Source of the DNA: Pseudomonadota bacterium
Lineage (GTDB): Bacteria; Pseudomonadota; Alphaproteobacteria; Rhizobiales; Xanthobacteraceae
Direction: 5' to 3'
Assembly (NCBI GenBank): GCA_963205465.1
Contig: CAUJKG010000320.1
Coordinates: forward strand, 1-5,740
DNA length: 5,740 nt
The notes beneath the pieces were generated by a model that saw only the letters and a list, made by a program, of their open reading frames with translations, made no database searches and was not told where the DNA came from. Numbering within the stretch: position 1 is the first letter of the stretch; each line of letters opens with the position of its first letter. Both the position numbers and the translations under genes were made by a program. Positions 1 to 5,361 of this stretch are shown here, in pieces.

Positions 1-195
1 CTCGAACAGCGCGCGATGATCGACGCCGAGCAGACGCAGGAAATCCGTGCGCCCGCGCTCCATGAAGCGCAGGTAGCTCGCGTGATAAACGACGCCGGAA
101 AAATCCGTGTCCTCGTAATAGACGCGGACCGCCATGACATGGGCGCCATTCTCGATGCGCCCCGCGAGATCGGGCCAGACGTGCGGCGTCTTCAT
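1..195 (-). CDS. ybgC: YbgC acyl-CoA thioesterase, N-terminal 65 residues (cut by window edge)
   Basis: This is the start of a hotdog-fold (4HBT) acyl-CoA thioesterase of the YbgC family, a cytoplasmic enzyme that hydrolyses acyl-CoA thioesters and is usually encoded at the head of the tol-pal envelope cluster. Translating the minus strand from the ATG at 195 gives an open frame to the window edge. It contains the family signature VYYEDTDFSGVVYHASY at residues 25-41, followed by LRFMERGRTDFLR. Asp31 aligns with the catalytic Asp18 of E. coli YbgC, and His38 with its conserved His25. The ATG shares the sequence ATGA with the ruvB stop, so the gene is the next cistron of the ruv operon and is probably translationally coupled. 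Met21 is an alternative start just before the domain, but the overlapping ATG preceded by AGGGTGAAGA is preferred. The C-terminal half lies outside the window. Family assignment is firm; the tol-pal link is inferred from common gene order. Confidence 0.93.
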   Translation of the reverse strand, partial: MKTPHVWPDLAGRIENGAHVMAVRVYYEDTDFSGVVYHASYLRFMERGRTDFLRLLGVDHRALFE

Positions 196-1229
196 TCTTC
201 ACCCTGATCGAACAGCGGCATCTGCGCGGTGTCGCGCTTGGGCTCCTGCAGGCCAAGATGCTTGTAAGCATGCGAGGTCATCATGCGCCCGCGCGGCGTG
301 CGCTGGATGAAACCGCGCTGGATCAGAAATGGCTCGATGATGTCTTCGAGTGCATCGCGTGGTTCGGAGAGTGCGGCCGAAATCGTCTCGATCCCGACTG
401 GGCCTCCGGCGTAAAAGTCGGAGATGATGCGCAAGTAACGCCGGTCCATGGCGTCGAGCCCGGCGCCGTCGACTTCGAGTTGCGAGAGCGCGCGATCCGC
501 CGCTTTCGCGTCGATGGTCGCAACCTTATCCACCGCCGCGAAGTCGCGCACGCGCTTGAGCAAACGTCCCGCGATACGCGGAGTGCCGCGCGCGCGCTTC
601 GCGATTTCGCGTGCGCCATCCTTGCTGATACCGATGTTCAGAACCCGCGCGCCGCGCTCAACGATGGTTTCGAGTTCGTCGACTTCATAGAAGCCGAGCC
701 GCACTGGAATGCCGAAGCGGTCGCGCAACGGCGTGGTGAGCAACCCCGAGCGCGTGGTCGCGCCGACCAGCGTGAACTTGGCAAGCTCGATCTTCACAGA
801 ACGCGCCGCCGGCCCCTCGCCGATGATGAGATCGAGCTGGAAGTCCTCCATCGCCGGATAGAGCACTTCCTCGATATGCGGATTGAGACGATGAATTTCG
901 TCGATGAAGAGCACGTCGCGCTCTTCCAGATTGGTCAGAAGTGCGGCGAGATCGCCGGCCTTCGCAATCACCGGGCCGGAGGTGGCGCGGAAGTTCACGC
1001 CGAGTTCGCGCGCAACGATCTGCGCGAGCGTGGTCTTCCCCAGCCCCGGCGGCCCGACCAGGAGCACATGATCCAGCGCTTCTTTCCGCGACTTCGCCGC
1101 CTCGATGAAGACGGAAAGATTCGCGCGCGCCTGTTGCTGGCCGATGAATTCGGCAAGCCGCTGCGGACGCAAATGCGCGTCGGCGGAATCGTCGTCGCGT
1201 TGCTCTGCGGATACGAGACGGGAGTTCAT
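192..1229 (-). CDS. ruvB: RuvB, Holliday junction branch-migration ATPase
   Basis: RuvB is the hexameric AAA+ motor that, docked on RuvA, pumps DNA through a Holliday junction using ATP. The 345-residue product has the full family length. The Walker A motif GPPGLGKT is at residues 59-66, Walker B LFIDEIH at 107-113, and sensor 1 GATTR at 156-160. The arginine-finger region LRDRFG is at 168-173, and sensor 2 GTPRIA with Arg218 at 215-220. A winged-helix DNA-binding domain follows (about 260-330) with the TPRGR loop at 311-315. No key residue is missing. The ATG is inside an ATGA overlap with the stop of the upstream membrane-protein gene, and its own stop overlaps the ybgC start in the same way. 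The Shine-Dalgarno sequence before the ATG is weak (GAAAG), which fits coupled translation. The first 15 or so residues are variable in this family, so the start rests mainly on the overlap. Confidence 0.98.
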   Translation of the reverse strand: MNSRLVSAEQRDDDSADAHLRPQRLAEFIGQQQARANLSVFIEAAKSRKEALDHVLLVGPPGLGKTTLAQIVARELGVNFRATSGPVIAKAGDLAALLTNLEERDVLFIDEIHRLNPHIEEVLYPAMEDFQLDLIIGEGPAARSVKIELAKFTLVGATTRSGLLTTPLRDRFGIPVRLGFYEVDELETIVERGARVLNIGISKDGAREIAKRARGTPRIAGRLLKRVRDFAAVDKVATIDAKAADRALSQLEVDGAGLDAMDRRYLRIISDFYAGGPVGIETISAALSEPRDALEDIIEPFLIQRGFIQRTPRGRMMTSHAYKHLGLQEPKRDTAQMPLFDQGEE

Positions 1230-1684
1230 GCGCTTTCAGTCTGCCGATTCCGAAACGGCCACAAGGCGAGATTGGCAAGGAGATAGCATAGCAAGGCGGA
1301 GCCGACATGCACGATGACAAAAGTTGTCGCTACCCAAGGGTCGGTTCGATCGCTGATTTTCCCCGGCACAAGAATGAAAGCGATTGCGGTCACCGCACCA
1401 GCGATGACAACGGGCCAGAAGCGGACCAGTTGTCTCCGATTGAATGAAAATGCGGCAACGAGGCCCGTCAACGCCGCCTGCACGACCCCTAAGAGATAGG
1501 CAAAGCCCGACAGGAACGCGAGGCCGAACAATGATCGAATGGATTTGAAGTCGGGGACAAATTTCCAGCCGCCGACGTAAAGCGAGATCAAAAGCAGCAC
1601 CGCGAACCCCGCGAGCGGACCGACCGCGGTAAAGATCAAGAACGCGGCCACGCGTTTCCAGACCGGCAGCGGCGCGGCGTTCAC
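1226..1684 (-). CDS. Unrecognised four-helix inner-membrane protein between ruvA and ruvB
   Basis: I do not recognise this 152-residue protein. It is strongly hydrophobic, with four likely membrane helices at about residues 13-36, 51-78, 89-107 and 118-143. Short charged connectors separate them (KFVPDFKSIR, FNRRQLVRF, GKISDRTD), and the tail is basic (PFRNRQTESA). There is no cleavable signal peptide, metal site or catalytic motif that I can see. The start is a GTG at 1684 that overlaps the ruvA stop as GTGA and is preceded by AAGGAA eight bases upstream. No other Met codon exists in the frame. The stop overlaps the ruvB ATG as ATGA, so the gene is embedded in the ruv operon with coupling at both ends. 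Codon use looks like that of its neighbours. It is probably a real gene, because both junctions are exact overlaps and no stop breaks the frame. Whether it has any role in recombination is unknown; it may only share transcription. Confidence 0.8.
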   Translation of the reverse strand: MNAAPLPVWKRVAAFLIFTAVGPLAGFAVLLLISLYVGGWKFVPDFKSIRSLFGLAFLSGFAYLLGVVQAALTGLVAAFSFNRRQLVRFWPVVIAGAVTAIAFILVPGKISDRTDPWVATTFVIVHVGSALLCYLLANLALWPFRNRQTESA

Positions 1685-2301
1685 CGCGCCAGTTCCTTCA
1701 GGCCCAAACGGATCAGCGTTTCAACCGGCGTGTTCTCGTCACCCGACGCACGCACGGCGGCGGCAACGGCAGCGCTCGCCTGAATCTCTCCATAGCCGAG
1801 ATGCACGAGCGCGGAGACCGCGTCAGCCACCGGTTGCGGCGCACGCTTCTCGCTAAGCTCACCCTGCAACTGCACCACCGACGGATCGACCGTAGCGAAA
1901 GCCGGCGCTTTGTCTTTCAGTTCTGCGACGATGCGCGCAGCCAACTTCGGCCCCACGCCCGGCGTGCGCGCGACCGCCGTCTTGTCACCAAGCGCGATCG
2001 CATTCGCAAGCTCCGCAGGCTTCAGCGTGGACAGCACTGCGAGCGCCACGCGCGCGCCGACACCCTGCACGCTTTGCAGGATGCGAAACCACTCGCGCTC
2101 CAGATCGTTGGTGAAGCCGAACAGCTTGATTTCCTGCTCGCGCACATGCGTTTCGATGGAGATGGTCGCGGCTTCCCCGGCGGGCGGCAGCGCCTGCAGC
2201 GTGCGCGCCGAACAATGCACGACATAGCCGACGCCATGCACATCGATCACGACGAAGTCGTCGCCATAGGTGTCGATCACACCGCGCAGCTTGCCGATCA
2301 T
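1681..2301 (-). CDS. ruvA: RuvA, Holliday junction-recognition subunit
   Basis: RuvA tetramers bind the four-way junction, hold it open and square, and load RuvB. The 206-residue product has the standard three domains. The OB fold is at residues 1-63 (starting MIGKLRGVID, with GVGYVVHC at 23-30). The helix-hairpin-helix domain has motifs VQGVGARVAL at 78-87 and TPGVGPKLAARIV at 113-125. After a flexible linker (about 135-155), domain III, which contacts RuvB, is at about 156-206 (ALVHLGYGEIQA). The acidic pin that separates DNA strands in E. coli is Glu55-Asp56; here the residues are Glu55-Gln56-Glu57, a small departure noted separately. The ATG lies two bases after the ruvC stop and has a good Shine-Dalgarno sequence inside the end of ruvC. 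Its stop overlaps the GTG of the membrane-protein gene. Confidence 0.97.
   Translation of the reverse strand: MIGKLRGVIDTYGDDFVVIDVHGVGYVVHCSARTLQALPPAGEAATISIETHVREQEIKLFGFTNDLEREWFRILQSVQGVGARVALAVLSTLKPAELANAIALGDKTAVARTPGVGPKLAARIVAELKDKAPAFATVDPSVVQLQGELSEKRAPQPVADAVSALVHLGYGEIQASAAVAAAVRASGDENTPVETLIRLGLKELAR
1693..1698 (-). promoter_or_regulatory. Shine-Dalgarno site supporting the GTG start of the ruvA-ruvB intervening gene
   Basis: On the minus strand the sequence AAGGAA, inside the last codons of ruvA, lies eight bases before the GTG at 1684. It is a good match to the ribosome-binding core, and it is the main reason to accept a GTG start for a frame that has no other Met codon. Confidence 0.6.
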
Positions 2302-2303
2302 GC

Positions 2304-2819
2304 TCAGGCTCCTCCCACCACCCGCGAGAGAATATCCACGCTACTCCGGTGATGCGCGTGACAGACCGCAATCGCGAGCGCGTCAGCCGCGTCGTCGCTT
2401 TGCGGATCGGCCTTCGGCATCAGCACGCGGATCATCAGCCGGATCTGCGCCTTCTCGGCGCGGCCGGCACCCACCACCGTTTTCTTGATGAGGTTCGGCG
2501 CATATTCGGCGACCCGCAGCCCCGCCTGCGCGGGCACCAGCAAGGCGATGCCGCGCGCCTGCCCCAGTTTCAGCGCCGCGCGCGGATCGGCATTGACGAA
2601 GGTTTCTTCGACCGCGGCTTCATGCGGCAGGTGCCGCTCGATCACCGCGGCAAGACCTCTGTGAATGAAGGCAAGCCGTTCGCTCAAGGACTCGCGCTCG
2701 TCGGAATTCACCGAACCGCAAGCGACGAAGGCAAGCTTCGACCCCTCGCATTCGATGATTCCCCAGCCGGTGCGGCGGAGACCGGGGTCGATACCGATGA
2801 TGCGATTCGCGCGGATCAT
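2304..2819 (-). CDS. ruvC: RuvC, Holliday junction resolvase
   Basis: RuvC is the dimeric, magnesium-dependent endonuclease that cuts Holliday junctions symmetrically after RuvAB branch migration. The 171-residue product matches the usual length of about 173. The RNase H-like fold begins with IIGIDPGLRRTGWG at residues 7-20. The four acidic catalytic residues are visible: Asp11, Glu71 (in AVEETF), Asp143 and Asp146 (in DDAADALAIAVCH). Phe74 sits where E. coli has the DNA-wedging aromatic residue, and the DNA-contact stretch ALKLGQARG is at 82-90. The ATG at 2819 is the only usable start, since an in-frame stop lies about 35 bases upstream with no start codon between. Its ribosome site is poor: a GGAG lies 14 bases away. 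ruvC is the first gene of the leftward ruv operon and diverges from the permease gene, so it probably has its own promoter in the spacer. Confidence 0.98.
   Translation of the reverse strand: MIRANRIIGIDPGLRRTGWGIIECEGSKLAFVACGSVNSDERESLSERLAFIHRGLAAVIERHLPHEAAVEETFVNADPRAALKLGQARGIALLVPAQAGLRVAEYAPNLIKKTVVGAGRAEKAQIRLMIRVLMPKADPQSDDAADALAIAVCHAHHRSSVDILSRVVGGA
2311..2316 (-). promoter_or_regulatory. Shine-Dalgarno site of ruvA inside the ruvC 3' end
   Basis: GGGAGG on the minus strand lies nine bases before the ruvA ATG and is read at the same time as the final Gly-Gly-Ala codons of ruvC. It is the strongest ribosome-binding match in the operon. It fixes the ruvA start and suggests ruvA is translated efficiently in its own right. 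Confidence 0.7.
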
Positions 2820-2895
2820 AGCTGCGCTGATAACTCCGCTATCGAAGCCTGCCTAGGCGGCATGCTAGGGCTCGGGCCGCAACAAGGCACGCCAA
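2820..2895. other. Divergent spacer between ruvC and the TauE/SafE-type permease gene
   Basis: This 76-base gap separates ruvC (leftward) from the permease gene (rightward), so at least the ruvC promoter should lie in or near it. I could not find a convincing -35/-10 pair on either strand. It contains the perfect 8-base palindrome GCCTAGGC at 2851-2858 and a second CTAGG at 2865-2869. An operator role for the palindrome is only a possibility. No SOS box of the alphaproteobacterial type (GTTC-N7-GTTC) is visible here. Confidence 0.4.
2884..2887 (+). promoter_or_regulatory. Weak Shine-Dalgarno site deciding the TTG start of the permease gene
   Basis: AAGG lies eight bases before the TTG at 2896. 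The frame is closed upstream by a TAG at 2866, and no ATG or GTG occurs between that stop and the TTG. The TTG is therefore the only start that keeps the N-terminal segment. Confidence 0.45.
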
Positions 2896-3666
2896 TTGTC
2901 CTCCCTTATCCCCGCATTCGCGCCCTTCCTGGATGACCGTCTCGCTATCGCCGCCCTGATCGCCTTCACGTCGGGCGTGGTGCGCGGCTTTTCGGGCTTC
3001 GGACAGGGCATGATCTATGTGCCGCTGATCGCCGCGCTGTACGGGCCGCGGCTCGCGGTCACGACGCTGCTGCTGATCGACATCTTCTGCTCAGTTCCAT
3101 TTCTGTTTCCGGCGCTGCCGCACGTGCGCTGGAAGCAGATGCTGCCTTTGGCCGCGGCTGCCGCCCTGACCATTCCGCTCGGCACGCTGGTGCTGCTCTA
3201 CATGGATCCTTCGCCGCTGCGCTGGGTGATCGCGATCGCGATCGTGCTTTGCGTGACGTTGCTGGCGAGCGGCTGGCGCTATCGCGGCACACCCGGCACC
3301 CCGGTAACGCTCGGCGTTGGTGCGGTCTCCGGAATCCTGGGCGGCGCGATCCAGATCCCGGGGCCCCCGGTGATTCTGTTCTGGCTGAGCGGCACGCTTT
3401 CGGCGGTCGCAGTGCGCGCGAACTTCATCGCCTATTTCGCGCTGTTCGACGTGTTTTCGATCGCCGTCTATGGCTGGAGCGGCCTGATGACGAACGAGGT
3501 CTTCCTGTTCGGGCTTCTGATGTTCGTGCCATTCATCGCCGGGGCAGCAGGCGGCGCGATCATCTTCATCTTCATGTCGGACAGCAATTACCGCGCCGCC
3601 GCCTATGTGCTGATCCTGATCGCAGCGGTCCTGAGCCTGCCGCTATTCGACGGGTTTCTTCGCTGA
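2896..3666 (+). CDS. TauE/SafE (TSUP) family membrane permease
   Basis: This 256-residue integral membrane protein belongs to the TauE/SafE (DUF81, TSUP) family, whose characterised members export sulfite or sulfoacetate or move other sulfur compounds and organic anions. The substrate cannot be told from sequence. About eight hydrophobic segments are visible, including roughly residues 16-45, 53-73, 82-102, 108-126, 159-172, 174-196, 201-227 and 234-251. The family signature is seen twice, as VVRGFSGFGQGMIYVPLI (28-45) and AVSGILGGAIQIPGPPVIL (143-161), reflecting the internal duplication of the family. Length is normal. The start is a TTG with a weak AAGG upstream. The gene is the only plus-strand gene here, diverges from ruvC, and its 3' end overlaps the convergent EamA gene by 24 bases. 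No sulfur-metabolism gene is beside it, so context gives no substrate hint. Confidence 0.9.
   Translation: MSSLIPAFAPFLDDRLAIAALIAFTSGVVRGFSGFGQGMIYVPLIAALYGPRLAVTTLLLIDIFCSVPFLFPALPHVRWKQMLPLAAAAALTIPLGTLVLLYMDPSPLRWVIAIAIVLCVTLLASGWRYRGTPGTPVTLGVGAVSGILGGAIQIPGPPVILFWLSGTLSAVAVRANFIAYFALFDVFSIAVYGWSGLMTNEVFLFGLLMFVPFIAGAAGGAIIFIFMSDSNYRAAAYVLILIAAVLSLPLFDGFLR
3643..3666. other. 24-base convergent overlap of the permease and EamA transporter genes
   Basis: The TGA of the plus-strand permease ends at 3666, while the TAG of the minus-strand transporter ends at 3643, so the two coding ends overlap tail to tail. There is no room for a separate terminator on either side, and no GC-rich hairpin followed by a T run is visible. 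The only inverted repeat nearby is the short AT-rich pair TTCTT/AAGAA. Transcripts from the two sides would be complementary at their 3' ends. Confidence 0.85.
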
Positions 3667-4548
3667 AAAGAATTCATTCAGTACCCCGCTCGCGAGCAGC
3701 ACGCCTGAGCCGGTCGTCACCACGCCGAAGATAGATGCCGCGTCCGGAATTTCCTGAAGCACCGGAATTGCGATCAGCGTCGCGAGTGCAGGCACCAGCG
3801 CAACGAAAGCCGCCGCACGCGAAGCGCCGAGCCGGGCAATCCCGATATTGTAGAGCACCAGCGCGACAAGACCGGAGCCGATGCCCTGGATCAGCGCCTG
3901 CAGCAGGATCTCGTTGATCGCTCCCTGCCGATAGGCATCGATCAGTTGCGGTCCGCCGAACGGCAGAACGACAAGCGTCGACCAAAATCCGATCAGCGCA
4001 GCCATTTCGATGGCGCTGATGCCGACGAGCCGGAACGAAACCGTATAACAAGCCCACCACCGCGCGCCGACCAGCAACATCGCATGGCCGATGCTGACCT
4101 CGGTGCTTGCGGCAAGCAGGCTTCTGCCGCCGACAATCGCGACGCCGGCCGCACAGAGCGCGAAGCCAGCCGCTCGTGCCCAGCCTAGGCGCTCCTTGAA
4201 AACCACGACGGAGAGGAGCGCCACGAGCAGCGGCATCGTACCCGGCACCAGCGGACCGATATCGGCCGCAGGCGCACGCCGCATGGCGTAGCCCATGATG
4301 ATCAGAAACGGCAGCCCCGCACCCATGACGCAGAGCAGAAACGGAATCGTCTTGCCTTTCGGCCACAGGCTGATGCGAAAGAGCACGGGCGCGAGAATGA
4401 TTGCAGGAATGCCGACCCTGAGCAGCGCCACCGATGCCGGCGTGAGTGCGCCGATGACCGCGTGACGCGTCAGCACGACCCAAGCGCCCCAGATCGTTAC
4501 GGCAGAAACAACCGCTGCATAACCGAGGGCGCGGGACGATCCGTTCAC
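3643..4548 (-). CDS. EamA-family (DMT superfamily) transporter
   Basis: This 301-residue inner-membrane protein has the ten-helix layout of drug/metabolite transporters of the EamA (RhaT/PecM-like) group. Hydrophobic segments lie at about residues 10-28, 36-57, 69-87, 96-117, 125-142, 152-172, 178-197, 212-232, 244-264 and 270-290. The two EamA repeats end in the typical pattern of a Pro-containing helix followed by an acidic residue: PLLVALLSVVVFKERLGW at 106-123 and LVPALATLIAIPVLQEIP at 251-268. Such proteins export amino acids, metabolites or drugs; the substrate here is unknown. The start is a GTG that overlaps the yebC stop as GTGA, with no strong ribosome site, so translation probably depends on reinitiation after yebC. 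The conserved N-terminal helix begins soon after this start, which supports it. Its 3' end runs into the convergent permease gene. Confidence 0.92.
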   Translation of the reverse strand: MNGSSRALGYAAVVSAVTIWGAWVVLTRHAVIGALTPASVALLRVGIPAIILAPVLFRISLWPKGKTIPFLLCVMGAGLPFLIIMGYAMRRAPAADIGPLVPGTMPLLVALLSVVVFKERLGWARAAGFALCAAGVAIVGGRSLLAASTEVSIGHAMLLVGARWWACYTVSFRLVGISAIEMAALIGFWSTLVVLPFGGPQLIDAYRQGAINEILLQALIQGIGSGLVALVLYNIGIARLGASRAAAFVALVPALATLIAIPVLQEIPDAASIFGVVTTGSGVLLASGVLNEFFSAKKPVE

Positions 4549-5291
4549 GCCGAGAGCTTCGCCATCAGCGATTCCGAGATTTCGAAATTGCCATAGACGT
4601 TCTGCACGTCGTCGTTCTCTTCGAGATTTTCGACGAGCTTCATCAGCTTCTCGCCGGCTTCGTCGTCGACCACGATTGTGTTCTGCGGCCGCCAGATGAG
4701 CCCGCTCTTCTTCGGCTCGCCGAACTTCGCCTCCAGCGCCTTCTGCACTTCGTTGAGGCTCTCGATGGCCGTGACGATTTCGTGGCCCTCGTCGGAGGAG
4801 ATCACGTCGTCCGCACCAGCCTCGATGCCGGCTTCCAGCATCGCGTCGTCGCTCGCCTTGGCGCGGTCGTACTCGATGAGCCCGATATGGTTGAACATGA
4901 AGGAAACCGCACCGGTTTCCGCAAGCGAGCCGCCGCTCTTCGTGAAGAAGGAACGCACTTCCGAGACCGTGCGCGTACGGTTGTCGGTAAGCGCCTCGAC
5001 GATCAGCGCAACACCGCCCGGACCGTAGCCCTCGTAGCGAATGTTGTCATAGTTATCGCCTTCGCCGCCCGCCGCTTTCTTGATCGCGCGCTCGATATTG
5101 TCCTTCGGCATGTTTTCCGCGCGCGCAGCGATGATGGCGGCGCGCAGGCGCGGATTCATCGCCGGGTCCGGCAGACCCATCTTGGCAGAAACAGTGATTT
5201 CGCGCGCGAGCTTTCCGAAGAGCTTGGAACGGGCGGCGTCCTGACGCCCCTTCCGGTGCATGATGTTCTTGAATTGCGAATGGCCGGCCAT
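4545..5291 (-). CDS. yebC: YebC/PmpR family protein (translation factor or transcriptional regulator)
   Basis: This 248-residue cytoplasmic protein is a full-length member of the YebC/PmpR/TACO1 family. Members have been described as DNA-binding transcriptional regulators (PmpR), and the mitochondrial homologue TACO1 as a translational activator; YebC proteins have more recently been linked to relief of ribosome stalling at proline-rich stretches. Visible hallmarks are the N-terminus MAGHSQFKNIMHRKG, the segment RLRAAIIAARAENMPKDNIERAI at 48-70, YEGYGPGGVALIVEALTDNRTRT at 86-108, and FTKSGGSLAETGAVSFMF at 116-133, with an acidic third domain after that. The ATG at 5291 is the invariant family start. 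The gene lies upstream of ruvC, as in many bacteria, but here two transporter genes stand between them. Its stop overlaps the EamA-gene GTG, and a plausible promoter lies 30 bases upstream. Confidence 0.97.
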   Translation of the reverse strand: MAGHSQFKNIMHRKGRQDAARSKLFGKLAREITVSAKMGLPDPAMNPRLRAAIIAARAENMPKDNIERAIKKAAGGEGDNYDNIRYEGYGPGGVALIVEALTDNRTRTVSEVRSFFTKSGGSLAETGAVSFMFNHIGLIEYDRAKASDDAMLEAGIEAGADDVISSDEGHEIVTAIESLNEVQKALEAKFGEPKKSGLIWRPQNTIVVDDEAGEKLMKLVENLEENDDVQNVYGNFEISESLMAKLSA

Positions 5292-5321
5292 GTGGGTCTA
5301 TCCCGCTCGATTTGGCGCGGG

Positions 5322-5350
5322 TTTATAGCAAGCGGCTTCACGAAGGGAAG
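5322..5350 (-). promoter_or_regulatory. Candidate sigma-70-type promoter of yebC
   Basis: On the minus strand, CTTCCC (5350-5345) and TATAAA (5327-5322) are separated by exactly 17 bases. The -10 element is preceded by TGC, giving an extended -10 (TGnTATAAA). The -35 matches the alphaproteobacterial CTTGAC at four of six positions. Transcription would begin near 5315, leaving a leader of about 24 bases before the yebC ATG. The rest of the 70-base gap holds a direct repeat GGCTTC (5334-5339 and 5353-5358, plus strand) but no clear terminator for the gene upstream. Confidence 0.45.
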
Positions 5351-5361
5351 CAGGCTTCGCG

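Noticed and set aside
16..207. A 63-codon plus-strand frame at the left edge
   Set aside because: It is antisense to the clear YbgC N-terminus and has no independent support.
258..1286. A 342-codon open frame on the plus strand, antisense to ruvB and running into the membrane-protein gene
   Set aside because: Its translation is Arg-, Glu- and Asp-rich, resembles no family, and lies wholly opposite a gene with every RuvB motif. Long antisense frames of this kind arise from GC-biased third positions.
685..1320. A 211-codon minus-strand frame overlapping ruvB in another frame
   Set aside because: It is an Arg/Ala-rich shadow of ruvB, with no motif and no separate ribosome site of note.
2349..2936. 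A 195-codon plus-strand frame opposite ruvC that runs into the permease start
   Set aside because: It is antisense to an intact ruvC and ends in the permease N-terminus in a different frame. No coding signature is seen.
3655..3674. TTCTT/AAGAA inverted repeat at the convergent gene ends as a possible bidirectional terminator
   Set aside because: The stem is only five AT pairs and has no GC-rich core, so it would be too weak to act as an intrinsic terminator.
3674..4483. A 269-codon minus-strand frame inside the EamA transporter gene
   Set aside because: It is the +1 shadow of the transporter. The product is Arg/Gly/Ala-rich and soluble-looking with no recognisable domain, whereas the main frame gives a clean ten-helix protein.
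5334..5358. GGCTTC direct repeat and CTTC/GAAG inverted repeats before yebC as an operator or terminator
   Set aside because: The repeats are short, partly overlap the proposed promoter by chance composition, and give no stable hairpin with a T run.
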